Positions 40,791-52,150 of a stretch of 64,000 nucleotides of DNA are shown here, piece after piece. Source of the stretch: Nilaparvata lugens (lineage: Eukaryota; Arthropoda; Insecta; Hemiptera; Delphacidae); assembly GCF_014356525.2 (NCBI RefSeq), contig NC_052511.1:50669607-50733606 (forward strand), written 5' to 3'. The notes beneath the pieces are model-generated. The model ran no database searches. It saw nothing but the letters and a program-made list of their open reading frames with translations, and had not been told where the DNA came from. Position 1 is the stretch's first letter, and the number at the start of each line of letters is the position of its first letter. Both the position numbers and the translations under genes were made by a program.

Positions 40791-40892
40791 CATTTTCTTC
40801 ATCTTCTTCATCTTCTTCTACTTCATCTTCTTTTTCTTCTTCTTCTTCTTCTTCTTCTTCTTCTTCTTCTTCTTCTTCTCTTCTTCTTCTTC
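40790..40892. repeat. (CTT)n microsatellite
   Basis: A CTT/TTC run of ~100 bases with a few A interruptions. Confidence 0.95.
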
Positions 40893-41097
40893 TATCATAT
40901 GTTCTACTTTCCTTCTTCGGTCATCTTGTTTCTACTTTTCTCTCTTTGTTCCACATTCAACCAATATGGGTACTATAAAGTGACCTCACTATGTAGCCTA
41001 GTGCATAGGGCATCTTGGTTCTCTATCTCTCTCCCTCGCTAACCCGATCTCACCCTCTCTAATAGTGAGGTGAAGCTGTCTCACTCACTCAGCAGAC

Positions 41098-41486
41098 CTC
41101 ATGGATTGTGAGGAGAAGTGTGTTTCGTGTTTGAGGATGATGGGAGAGGCTGTGAGGTGATGATGAGGAGGACGGTGGAGCAAGCCTTGAAGGACCTGAA
41201 AAGTTTGAACTCTACTCAGCCCCAAATAGGCCAGCTAAGCTACTTTCTGACCTGAGAAAATACATAGACTTCCACTGGCAACATTTTTTTTTCTCAGCTT
41301 TCCCGTCTTCTATTTTCGCTTTCAGTTTCTTCCTCATTCCATTATTATTTGTATTCTTCACAAATTTTTGCTTACTATTTGCTCCCATCTATTTTCCTCC
41401 CAACCACTCAAATTCTCTCTTCAGAGAGGGCCGGCTGCGCCCTAACCTGGCCCTCCCAGGCTTGAAATAGAGGCAGCTATCTATTT
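41098..41486 (+). mobile_element. 5'-truncated family A non-LTR copy (3' end)
   Basis: Ends GAGGGCCGGCTGCGCCCTAA, then GGCCCTCCCAGG, AATAGAGGCAGCTATCTATT. The part at 41098-41270 is less AT-rich and may be the end of the ORF, but I could not read a reliable frame. Confidence 0.7.
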
Positions 41487-41608
41487 CAATTCAATCCCTC
41501 CCTCTTCTATGAAATTTGTGTTCACAATTCTTTTCATTCTCTATTCCGTTTCTCCCTAACGTTTTCAATTATCAAAATTATTTTGTCAAAGATAGGTAAC
41601 AGTTCGAG

Positions 41609-44547
41609 ATAGAATAAATATCTAAGTGGGCCTACCCTTATCAAAATTGTTGACTTATGACATGTTTCGGCTATGATGTCATTATTACTTGAAAGTAATC
41701 CTTGATAATGACATCATAGCTGAAAGTAATCCTTGATAATGACATCATAGCCGAAAGTAATCCTTGATAATGACATCATAGCTGAAAGTAATCCTTGATA
41801 ATGACATCATAGCCGAAAGTAATCCTTGATTATGACATCATAGCTGAAAGTTATCCTTGAGAATGTCATCATAGCCGAAAGTAATCCTTGATAATGACAT
41901 CATAGCCGAAAGTAATCCTTGATAATGACATCATAGCCGAAAGTAATCCTTGATAATGACATCATAGCCGAAAGTAATCCTTGATAATGAGATAATAACC
42001 GAAGTAATCCTTGATAATAACATCAAAACCGAAAGTAATCGTTGATAATGACATCATAGCCAAAAGTAATCCTCGATAATGACATCATAGCCGAAAGTAA
42101 TCCTTGATAATGACATCATAGCCAAAAGTAATCCTTGATAATGACATCATAGCCGAAAGTAATCCTTGATAATGACATCATAACCGAAAGTAATCGTTAA
42201 TAATGACATCATAGCCAAAAGTAATCCTTGATAATGACATGAAAGCCGAAAGTAATCCTTGATAATGACATCATAGCCGAAAGTAATCCTTGATAATGAC
42301 ATCATAGCCGAAAGTAATCCTTGATAATGACATCATAGCCGAAAGTAATCCTTGATAATGACATCATAGCCAAAAGTAATCCATGATAATGACATCATAG
42401 CCGAAAGTAATCCTTGATAATTACATCATAGCCGATAGTAATCCTTGATAATGACATCATAGCTGAAAGTAATCCTGATAATGACATCATAGCCGAAAGT
42501 AATCCTTGATTATGACATCATAGCTGAAAGTTATCCTTGAGAATGTCATCATAGCCAAAAGTAATCCTTGATAATGACAATAGCCAAAAGTAATCCTTGA
42601 TAATGACATCATAGCCGAAAGTAATCCTTGATAATGACATCATAGCTGAAAGTAATCCTTGATAATGACATCATAGCCAAAAGTAATCCTTGATAATGAC
42701 ATCATAGCCAAAAGTAATCCTTGATAATGACATCATAGCCGAAAGTAATCTTTGATAATGACATCATAGCCGAAAGTAATCGTTGATAATGACATCATAG
42801 CCAAAAGTAATCCTCGATAATGACATCATAGCCGAAAGTAATCCTTGATAATGACATCATAGCTGAAAGTAATCCTTGATAATGACATCATAGCCGAAAG
42901 TAATCCTTGATAATGACATCATAGCCGAAAGTAATCCTGATAATGACTCATAGCCGAAGTAATCCTTGATATGACATCATAGCCAAAAGTAATCCTGATA
43001 ATGACATCATAGCCGAAAGTAATCCTTGATAATGACATCATAACCGAAAGTAATCGTTAATAATGACATCATAGCCAAAAGTAATCCTTGATAATGACAT
43101 GAAAGCCGACAGTAATCCTTGATAATGGACATCATAGCCGAAAGTAATCCTTGATAATGACAATCATAGCCGAAAGTAATCCTTGATAATGACATCATAG
43201 CCGAAAGTAATCCTTGATAATGACATCATAGCTGAAAGTAATCCTTGATAATGACATCATAGCCAAAAGTAATCCTGATAATGACATCATAGCCGAAAGT
43301 AATCCTTGATAATGAATCATAGCCGAAGTAATCCTTGATAATGACAATCATAGCCGAAAGTAATCCTGATAATGACATCATAAGCCGAAAGTAATCCTTG
43401 ATAATGACATCATAGCCGAAAGTAATCCTGATAATGACATCATAGCCGAAAGTAATCCTGATAATGACATCATAGCCGAAAGTAATCCTTGATAATGACA
43501 TCATAGCCGAAAGTAATCCTTGATAATGACATCATAGCAAAAGTAATCCTTGATAATGAATCATAGCCGAAAGTAATCCTTGATAATGACATCATAGCTG
43601 AAAGTAATCCTTGATTATGACATCATAGCCGAAAGTAATCCTTGATAATTACATCATAGCCGAAAGTATCCTTGAGAATGTCATCATAGCCAGAAGTAAT
43701 CCTTGATAATGACATCATAGCCGAAAGTAATCCTTGATAATGACATCATAGCCGAAAGTAATCCTTGATAATGACATCATAGCCGAAAGTAATCCTTGAT
43801 AATGACGTCATAGCCGAAAGTAATACTTGATTATGACATCATAGCTGAAAGTTATCCTTGAGAATGTCATCATAGCCGAAAGTAATCCTTGATAATGACA
43901 TCATAGCCGAAAGTAATCCTCGATAATGACATCATAGCCGAAAGTAATCCTTGATAATGACATCATAGCCGAAAGTAATCCTTGATAATGACATCATAGC
44001 CGAAAGTAATCCTTGATAATGTCATCATAGCCGAAAGTAATCCTTGATAATGACATCATAGCCGAAAGTAATCCTTGATAATGACATATAGCCGAAAGTA
44101 ATCCTTGATAATGACATCATAACCGAAAGTAATCCTTGATAATGACATCAAAACCGAAAGTAATCGTTGATAATGACATCATAGCCAAAAGTAATCCTCG
44201 ATAATGACATCATAGCCGAAAGTAATCCTTGATAATGACATCATAGCCAAAAGTAATCCTTGATAATGAATCATAGCCGAGGAGTAATCCTGATAATGAC
44301 ATCATAGCCGAAAGTAATCCTTGATATGACATCATAGCTGAAAGTTATCCTTGATAATGACATCATAGCCGAAAGTAATTCTTGATAATGACATCATAGC
44401 CGAAAGTAATCCTTGATAATGACATCATAGCCGAGAGTAATCCTTGATAATGACATCATAGCCGAAAGTAATCCTTGATAATGACGTCATAGCTGAAACA
44501 TTTCGTAAGTTAACAATTTTAAAAAGGGTAGGCCCACTTAGATTTTT
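41609..44547. mobile_element. Foldback element whose interior became a minisatellite
   Basis: The left arm TCTAAGTGGGCCTACCCTTA, then AAAATTGTTGACTTATGACA and GTTTCGGCTATGATGTCATT (41630-41687), is the reverse complement, with few changes, of the right arm at 44478-44545. Related single elements occur near 34648, 35410 and 35570. No coding capacity. Confidence 0.8.
41688..44497. repeat. 31 bp minisatellite, about 90 copies
   Basis: The unit is GTAATCCTTGATAATGACAT followed by CATAGCCGAAA, with variants (AGCTGAAAG, AGCCAAAAG, ATCGTTGATA, TTATCCTTGAGAATGTCATC). Variants recur in the same local order at several places, suggesting block duplications. Short indels increase between 42940 and 43560. 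Minus-strand open frames in it are repeat artefacts. Confidence 0.97.
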
Positions 44548-44638
44548 ATTTCTATTTCTATTCAAGGGTAGCCCTAACAGAAAAATACAGGTTACAGTTA
44601 CAATAGAAACAGTCACTGTAACATTGCCGTTACAGTAA

Positions 44639-44825
44639 GGCTCAACTCACACTTACGCGACTCAGGTCGAGAAGAGATACTACTCGAGTCGTGAGCATGT
44701 GTTTTGAAAAAGTGACGTCGCGGAGACTAGAATCGACTGGTCTGAGTGTCACCATTTGGAAACACATGTTCTCCACTAGAGTCGAGTCTTTTCTCGACCT
44801 GAGTCGTGTAAGTTTGAGATGAGCC
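44639..44825. mobile_element. Harbinger-type hairpin MITE (GGCTCAACTCACACTTACG), 187 bp
   Basis: Ends GGCTCAACTCACACTTACGC and GTGTAAGTTTGAGATGAGCC with TAA on both sides. The arms continue as GACTCAGGTCGAGAAGAGA / TCTTTTCTCGACCTGAGTC. Confidence 0.85.
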
Positions 44826-44867
44826 TAACTGTAACATAGGCATGTTTTCGTGGATTGCTTACTCTAA

Positions 44868-45866
44868 GGGCCGTTTGCACAGTATAGATTTCTAAACTCG
44901 ATTAAGTTAATCGAGTTCAAGTTAATCCGAAAGTTTAAACTTGAATCGTTTTCTCAGTGCATTTACTAATCCGGTTTAAGTTTTTCCAGTTTAACGTTAA
45001 GTTGGTAATAGAATGTCATCGTTTATAATATCAGGAAGGCTGATTTTCACAGGAAATTTGTTATTTGTTTACAAACCATCAGTAATTTGATGTTATGTAG
45101 CTACTATTTTAGTATTTCCTTGTCCTTGTTTAAAATCCACAGAGCTGTGAGCTGTACGGTTATAAGAGTGAAAAGCGATCAAGAAATTCTTTAATAATTT
45201 ATGTTTAGTTGGCACCAGAAAATATATTCTAGAATGTGAGATAAAAAAGTTATTTTGTTACGCTTGAATCTACTACGGTCTTCCTCGTTCATTAGAAATC
45301 TCTCGAAACCAATATATATCTTTCATGTGTTATTAAAAACATGTTTTCTAATCGAAGACCACTGTTAAAAATTGTCTCAATTTCTATTAAGTGGTTTATT
45401 CAATCAAAATACTAAATTGGCAGTTACTGTACTCGAGCAAAACCGTTAAAAAAATTCTCTATCCCAGAAATTATTTGTTTTTTGCCCAATTTTTCTCAGT
45501 TTTGAAATTTCTTCGTAGTCATCTTCATCAATCGCATCAAAAACTTCTATCATTATTATTATTTTTACATTCAAATAATGATTCACTATATCCTAGATTA
45601 ATAATAATTATCGTCTACAGAAGCATTAAAAACAACCGTCCGAAAATAATTTACTATAAGCTGTTTCCCCATAAAATCTTTACAGATGTCAAGTTAATCC
45701 AAATTATTTGGTTTAAACCTCCTGCTTTGGAGGTTTAAACTTTCCCAGAGTTTAAACTCAATACAGAGTTTAAACTGATACTGTGCAAACGGAATTTTAG
45801 TTTAAACCAAAAAAAATCCAGATTTGGTTTAAGCTTTAGCTTAAACTTACACTGTGCAAACGGCCC
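44868..45866. mobile_element. Longer Harbinger-type element with GGGCCGTTTGCACAGT ends (999 bp)
   Basis: The same termini as the 149 bp MITE at 24449-24597, with TAA on the left and TGA on the right. Interior AT-rich; the 115-codon plus frame at 45391-45738 has no transposase motif. TTTAAAC motifs crowd the last 150 bp, and an internal copy of the terminus (ACTGTGCAAACGGAATTTTA) lies at 45779-45798. Confidence 0.75.
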
Positions 45867-46319
45867 TGAGTCACATACTTTTCAAATTTTCCTCTTTTCT
45901 TCCTTCTCAACACCTGATTTCTCTTGTTGATCTTGAATTCAACTTATAGCGATTATGATTCTCTTATATGCTTCATTTATGTCCTTAAATTCTCTTCGTG
46001 TTCTTCATCTTCATTCTTTCATGCTCCTTCTCCTTCTCTTTCTCTTCCCCCTTCTCCTTCTCCTCCTTTTTCTCTTCATTCTTCTACTGCACTCCTACAA
46101 ATAAAGTCCACCGTGAATCTCGTTTCTCCAGCCTGATCACCCTCGTTACTGCACCAGTTTATTTTTCTTCTCCGGCAAAGTTCACGCTGGCAAGCCCTAT
46201 CAAAACTTCAACTGGCAAGTTGCAGGACCAAGGAGTTGGTACTTCGTTCAAATGACACAGTAAGAGCAACACTACAAACTTTTTCCAACCTTTTTTGTTT
46301 GGGTTTTCTCCTAATTTCT
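45867..46319. other. Pyrimidine-rich then mixed sequence, no gene recognised
   Basis: Frames here have no motif I recognise. CCAGCCTGATCACCCTCGTT near 46129 is a less AT-rich patch. Confidence 0.35.
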
Positions 46320-46369
46320 TTTGATCTCTCCCGTCCACATGTTGTTCTTTTTTTCTCACTCGCTCTTGT

Positions 46370-46725
46370 TTCTGTATTTGTTCTTCTCTTTTTCCTCCTT
46401 GTTCTTAGTTCGCATTTACCTGTTCTTCTCTTTTCCCTCCTTGTTCTTAATTCTCCCTGACTTGTTCTTCTCTTTTCCCATCTTATTCTCAATTTTCCTT
46501 GACTTGTTCATATCTTTTCCCATCTTGTTCTTAATTTTCCTTGACTTATTCTCCTCTCCTCCCTCCTTCTTCTAAATTTTCCTTTACTTGTTCTTCTCTT
46601 TTCCCATCTTGTTCTTAATTTTCCTTGACTTATTCTCCTCTTCTCTCTCCTTGTTCTTAATTTTCCTTGACTTGTTCTTCTATTTTCCCTCCTTGTTCTT
46701 AACTTTCCTTGACCAGTTCTCCCTG
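46370..46725. repeat. 42 bp minisatellite
   Basis: CTTGTTCTTCTCTTTTCCC, then TCTTGTTCTTAATTTTCCTTGA-type units start at 46461, 46503, 46545, 46587, 46629 and 46671 (spacing exactly 42), with looser units upstream. Since 42 is a multiple of three, both strands keep long open frames; the minus strand repeats a 14-residue QGKLRTRREKRRTS-like peptide. Confidence 0.9.
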
Positions 46726-47084
46726 TTTTATTCCATTGCACTGTTGATGTGCTTTTTAAAAAAACATTTGCCGTCCTCGTTCTTCATTACCCTTCACTTG
46801 TTCTTCCTGTTTTATACCATTGTTCTTCCATGTATTTTCCAAACTAAAACTAACCCAATACAGGAGCAGTCGAAGATGAGTCTCCAAGTCCCTCTCATGT
46901 CAATGACGTATGTTCATAATTATTTTAAACGAAACACATATTTGTTTTTTCAATATTCTTTTCATCTTGTTGGTCTCCATTTCATGAGCTTTCAAGGGAG
47001 ATTTGGTGATTCCCAAGGAGGAATGGGGTTTTCAGTTTCATTGGAGGTTTATCCTCCTTACAGGATTCTTTTCCCCTCCTTCTC

Positions 47085-47345
47085 CATCCCATTATCTCTT
47101 TCCCTATCTCTATCCCTATCCCTATCTTCATCCCTTATCCTTCATCCCTTATCTATTATCATTATTCCTTATCACTTATCCCTTATCTCATATCTCATAT
47201 CCCTCATCCCTTATCACTTATCCCCTATCCATTATCAAACTCATCCCTTATCCCTTACCCCCTATCTCGTATCCCTTATCCCTATCCTTATCCTTATCTT
47301 ATCCTCATATTTATCCTTCTCCTTCTCCTTATCCTTCTCTTACTT
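47085..47345. repeat. Degenerate TATCCC/CTTATC repeat tract
   Basis: About 260 bases of CCTTATCCCTTATCACT-like sequence, a decayed simple repeat. Confidence 0.85.
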
Positions 47346-47437
47346 CTTCTTCTCCTCCACCTTATCTCTTCTATTGGTATTTGGTAGAGAGTTAGTCCTA
47401 GTACCTAGTACTAGTAACAGTTATTATACAAAAAAAA

Positions 47438-47602
47438 TCACGTCTGAACTACTGGTCAGATTAATTTGAATTTTTGCATATATATTTTCAATTTACCAAG
47501 GATACTTATAGGCCTATTCAATTTTTCAAGATTTCAGTACGTCAAGTTTTCAGTTTGTCAATCTCTCAATAAGACCGTCGCGGAGCACGGGTTACCTGCT
47601 AG
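47438..47602 (+). mobile_element. Helitron-like 3' region with intact end
   Basis: ATCACGTCTGAACTACTGGT through CGCGGAGCACGGGTTACCTG, then CTAG before T. This is the best-preserved terminus of the family. Confidence 0.65.
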
Positions 47603-47841
47603 TACATGAATGAAGAACTCTAATCTGATATAATCTCTATCCACTTTATGATGGAAAATATAAAAATTAGAGGCAACTATCTATTCGGCTCTCACTATTT
47701 CTCTCTCTTTCTCTCTCTCCATCACTCATTTTACTTTATCAATTTTCAGTTTTTTTCCCTCGAATCTTCATACTAATAAAAACTTTTAAAAATATTTTTA
47801 TTTATAAATAAATCCTTAGTTGAATTAATGAAATTAACGTT

Positions 47842-48142
47842 TTGGTAGAGAGTTAGTGGGAAGAATACTTCAAATATTTTCTCCAAAGAATGGACATTGA
47901 TATGTCTTAAGCTCCGCCAATTTATGTAGATGCATAACAATATTATCTATTTTATCTATAGTTATTACAAATTGTTTTTTTTTTTCATTTTATATACAGC
48001 TCAATAATTATTCTCTTATGAATTTATTATGTAAATTTATCTATGATTTTGCTGTATTGTAAGCTATTGAATATAAGTGTATAGTATAAGCCAGTATATA
48101 TTGTAATCTACATAAATAAAGTACTCAATCAATCAATCAATC
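47842..48142 (+). mobile_element. Non-LTR 3' end, family B (long copy)
   Basis: Starts TTTGGTAGAGAGTTAGTGGG, passes AGAATGGACATTGATATGTC and GCTCCGCCAATTTATGTAGA, and ends AATAAAGTACTCAATCAATC. It is followed by a CT tract as in other copies. Confidence 0.85.
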
Positions 48143-48899
48143 TCTCATTCCCTCTCTCTCATCTCTAAAACCTTTCTCTCTAATTCCTACTACTCGTTTA
48201 CTCCTTACTCCTACTCCATTTTACTTCTACTCCTCACATTGAATGAATCCTCTCCTCAATCTAAACGTTCCTCAACTGTTATAGTTTATTGTCTTTTCTT
48301 CTCGTAACTGTTGTTTATTTTGTTTAGTTTCCTTAATGTTCCTCATCTTGCCACTCTTACGCTCTGCTCCACGAACGTTACACGAGCAGATCGCAAGATG
48401 ATCGCAGGTCAAACAAGAGCAGAACGCGAACAGATCGAGAGCTTGGCAAGTTCCTAGGGTGAACTAACCAATAGTTGTGCATGCGCAGTTAACGTTTTTG
48501 TTGGATACGATATTCCTTTTGTGTTAGCATATGAAATTATAATAAATAATAATTAATTATTGAATCTTTCTTATTCTTCTCTTCTTCTTCTTCTTCTTCT
48601 TTTCTTCTGGACTACTACGTTCTTATGCTATATTTTCTACTGAAAAATTGACTAATCAATTATCACTCATCACTTATCACATATTACTTTTTCACCTCAT
48701 TTCTACTTCCTTCTGTGAAATTTCCTTCAAAAATCTCTCTTGTAGGCAATTGAAAAGTCATTTCAACCAAAAACTTCAAAAGCTAAATTCTGACTGTTCG
48801 CTCTCTCCCAAGATTAGGAATAACAATAGACACGAGGTAAAGTGGATATAATTTATTCTGGCTTTTCTCATTGCGAATAGGTCTTGTCATGCCTGGAGC
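48143..48899. other. Diverged CT-rich repeat, then no recognised gene
   Basis: 48165-48290 resembles 38095-38215. A GC-richer patch at 48354-48460 (GAGCAGATCGCAAGATGATC) has short internal repeats. The 67-codon frame at 48648-48851 is unrecognised. Confidence 0.4.
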
Positions 48900-49480
48900 T
48901 CGATCTGTTAGTCTCAGTGACAGGAAAGGGAGAAAGACAGAAAGACAAAGGAAAACCGGAAAGAGAGATAAAAAGAGGATGGATGAGAAGAGATGAGAGA
49001 AGATACAGAAAATGATGAAGATCTGTTGGTCCTAGTGTGACAAGAAGAGGTTAAGAGAGAAAACCAGACAAAGGGATGAAAAAAGATGGAAAGAGTTGAG
49101 AAAGGAGAGAGAGAGAGAGTGAGAGAGAAGAGGATATCATCTAAATGACAGGGAAAGTCTTAAGAGAGATAGACAAGGGTGGGAATGAAAACTGGGAAAA
49201 GGTGGAGAGAAAATATTCGGGAGAAGGGAGAAGAAAAAGAAGAGAAGATGATTTGGAGAGAGATTGAAGAAGAGGAAGCAAGAGGGCGAGGGGGGAATAC
49301 TTTGAAGAGAGATGAAATAGAAGAGATTATGATGAGGAAAAGAGTTGGAGCAGTGGACTGAAGAGTGTGTGTGTGAGAGAGTGTGAGGGGGTCGAGGGAA
49401 AGAGAGAGCGGGTGTGAGATTGAGGGGAGAGAAAGTGAGTGAGAGAGAGTGAGTGAGAGGGGGATATACTTTGAATGCCT
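48900..49480. repeat. Purine-rich (GA) low-complexity tract
   Basis: AGAGAG/GAAGAAG-rich plus strand; all frames in it are compositional. Confidence 0.85.
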
Positions 49481-49730
49481 TGCATCCCAAACCAGCGTCC
49501 AACAGTCAAAAGATTATTATGAGAACGTCAAGATTTCATTTTCACCAGTATTTTGGTTGAATTTGGATAAATAAATATACGGTTAGGTAATGGAAAACCT
49601 CCCACAATATGATTTAAAGTGTATTCTAGCATTCCTCCTGGATATTACAGTCATTATTGAAATGCATCAATAATAATATTATTATCATAGAATTGTTCAA
49701 GGAAATTCAGTAAACAAAATAGATTCATAA

Positions 49731-50155
49731 TCACTAGTAGGTCTGTGAACAGTAGACCTCGCGCAGTTATAAACCACAGTCTCCTCTAATACTGTCCATC
49801 AGAGTAAATTCTGTCCTGTCCTGTCGTGTCGGCGAGATATCGGTGTATAAACGACTAATGACTGTTCTGGTTGTTGTATCGACAATGCTAATAATTTGAT
49901 GTTAACAGCTATGATACTATCATCAAAAGCTTACCGAGTTGAAAGCAGGGAAAAGTCGGGATAAAATACTATTCTACTTCAAGTTATCAATATTTCATGC
50001 ATCACTGCATGCAATTAATAGTCCACACAACAGCTGTTTTTTCATCAAGTTACATTGAGATATAGAATTGCATGCGTCATTGCATGCAATTTATAATCCA
50101 CTCGACAGCTGCGTTATGTTGAATAATTCTATAGTGAGTAATATTTACATTATTT
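49731..50155 (-). mobile_element. Repeat family D, reverse copy with variant interior
   Basis: Begins CACTAGTAGGTCTGTGAACA, then GTAGACCTCGCG. It contains two CATTGCATGCAATT...CAGCTG-type blocks (49998 and 50072) related to the ATCAGCTGACAAGTG part of other copies, and ends near GAATAATTCTATAGT. Confidence 0.55.
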
Positions 50156-50280
50156 ATTTATAGGTATATTAATTTATTTTAGGATTTATTTTATTTTATT
50201 TATTTTAGGTATTTATTTTATTTATAGGATTCATTTATTTTATAGGTAGAGAGGTTCATCCTCTAGTTCATTGCACTCAT

Positions 50281-50800
50281 TAACTGTTCTGTGAACAGTA
50301 GACCTCATGCAGTTTTCTCATCTACAAGTATCTGACGTAACCTGTTCTAACTGATTCAGTTGAATCACAATTCACAGTTGAATCATAATTTACTCTTAAA
50401 AACTGTTATTTGTTTTCTCCAAGATCAAAAACTCGCACTTATGTTAATAAACTCAGTTCACGTTTGAATTTTTATCCCATACGATAATTTATCCAGCTCC
50501 GTGATAATCTTTCCATCTCTTAAAAATATTTCTCAACTATTTTAAAATTATTATTTTTTCAATCAAGAATATAATAATTTCTTCAGCATCATTTAGTAAA
50601 TTTTATCATTTTAATTTCTCTTCAATCACCTATTAAGTTTGTTTTTGAAATTTGAGAATATTGATACTGATGGGCACGCATTATAAAAAATATTGAAACC
50701 CTACCTTATAGAAATAAATAGACACGGCCAGACATCTGTGTAATGCATGCAATGAATAATCCACTTGTGAGCTGATTATGAACAATTCTATAGTCTGATT
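50281..50800 (-). mobile_element. Repeat family D, second reverse copy
   Basis: Begins ACTGTTCTGTGAACAGTAGA, then CCTCATGCAG, with TCTACAAGTATCTG after it, and ends near GAACAATTCTATAGTCTG. The interior differs from the other copies. Confidence 0.5.
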
Positions 50801-51387
50801 GATCCTATCTTCAAAGTAGATGATATAATATAGTGATATAAGAGTATGGAGGAATTTATTCCTTTTCTTTTCATATTATCCTTAAAATACAAAATTTCAA
50901 AAAATCCTTGTGTATACATCGACGCGCAGTTAAAAAGTAATATTTCTGCCAAATCTCATCGAATTCTATCAGTCGAGTTTGGCCGTAATCGCGTTACATA
51001 CAGACAAAAGAAAATCCGAGTTAAAACATAGATCTCACTACATTCGGTCGAAAGTTTATTTTATCTCACACTCCCACAAAATACGCAAAGATAGTTTTAT
51101 GATATTGCTCTACACTATTCTTGCAAAATACGTACATTCTCCATATCCGAGAAAACTGGAATACAACCCCAACACAGTAGACTGATCGGTCTGATTGGGG
51201 GGCCGATTTCTAATTACAGCCCCGATTGGGGGGATTCCGGAAATGATGAAATGGAACACTCTTTCCCTGATTGGCCTCTAGATGGCGCACCGCACAAAAG
51301 TCTAAAAAACGTACCACCGAAAAAAAAGAAACAAAACCCAAGTTCTCTGCTGCCACGCCTTAATTGAAAGCACTGGAGTATGGTGAG
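50801..51387. other. No gene seen
   Basis: AT-rich until 51185, then a GC-richer patch (CTGATTGGGGGGCCGATTTC) with two GATTGGGGGG motifs. No exon could be supported. Confidence 0.35.
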
Positions 51388-51660
51388 AGATTCATTTTTA
51401 CTGTCAGTATTTCTCATATAAAATACTAGTACCTACCGTTCATTTAATGCTGACAGTTATAAAGTGAATCAAGCTTTGTTGAGATTCATTGGTTACTGTC
51501 AGTATTTCTTATACATAACACCAGGACCATTCATTCATTCAATGCTGACAGTTTAGAGTGAAACAAGCTCTAGTCACATTCATTGTAATCTGTCAGTATT
51601 TCTGATACATAACACTACACGGTTCCCGTTCACCCTCTACTGACAGATTGAGCTGAGTAA
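51388..51660. repeat. Three tandem CTGTCAG hairpin units, 95 bp period
   Basis: ACTGTCAGTATTTCT occurs at 51400 and 51495, with CTGTCAGTATTTCT at 51590, each followed ~45 bases later by ATGCTGACAG or CTACTGACAG. The outer stem pairs GATTCATTTTT with AAAGTGAATC in unit 1. These are the best-folding units of the family. Confidence 0.75.
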
Positions 51661-51724
51661 CACCACAACAGTCTCGACACAACGCATAAAAAGTATTGCT
51701 ATAGCCGGCATAAATCCTGTCCTA

Positions 51725-51860
51725 CCCACTTCTAGGGGTTCCTCACCCTTCTAGAAGGGGTTTACCCCTCTTAAGGGGTACCCTTTCCCCTCTATCACCC
51801 CTGGAACACCCCCTCAAGGGGTACCTTACCCTGTAACACCCCCTAAACATTCTCTCAGCT
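51725..51860. repeat. AGGGGT/ACCCCT-rich palindromic patch
   Basis: CTAGGGGTTCC, AGAAGGGGTTTACCCCTCTT, AAGGGGTACCC, TCAAGGGGTACC and ACACCCCCT motifs occur on both orientations in ~130 bp, giving several short stems. Confidence 0.7.
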
Positions 51861-52150
51861 CTATTTCGGGGGCTCATGCATGTAGGAGAGTCAGTCAAGC
51901 GAAAGGTTTGAATATTTTCACGTTTCAATGCTCTAGTAGCTTTGGAATCGATATTATTAGAGTTTGCGAAGTTGTGGAGGAAGTTTTAAGAGTGATGTCT
52001 AGATCTGAAAACTTTTTATTTTCTAACAACCATGTTTTTATTTATTCATACAGCTTTTATCTGCAGAGAGATCCTTTTGGATGTTCTGCCTTGCCGTATT
52101 ACCCAATGTCATTTCCTATTCACACTCAAGTTTATAAGTTATAATGAGTT

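Noticed and set aside
43007..43504. Repetitive ITFGYDVIIKDY-type minus-strand peptides
   Set aside because: Generated by the 31 bp repeat read in successive frames; indels break them.
41688..44497. CRISPR-like regular array
   Set aside because: The 31 bp units are directly adjacent with no unique spacers, in a eukaryotic genome; it is a minisatellite.
47085..47345. Telomere-like repeat
   Set aside because: TATCCC/CTTATC units are irregular and do not match the TTAGG repeat expected in most insects.
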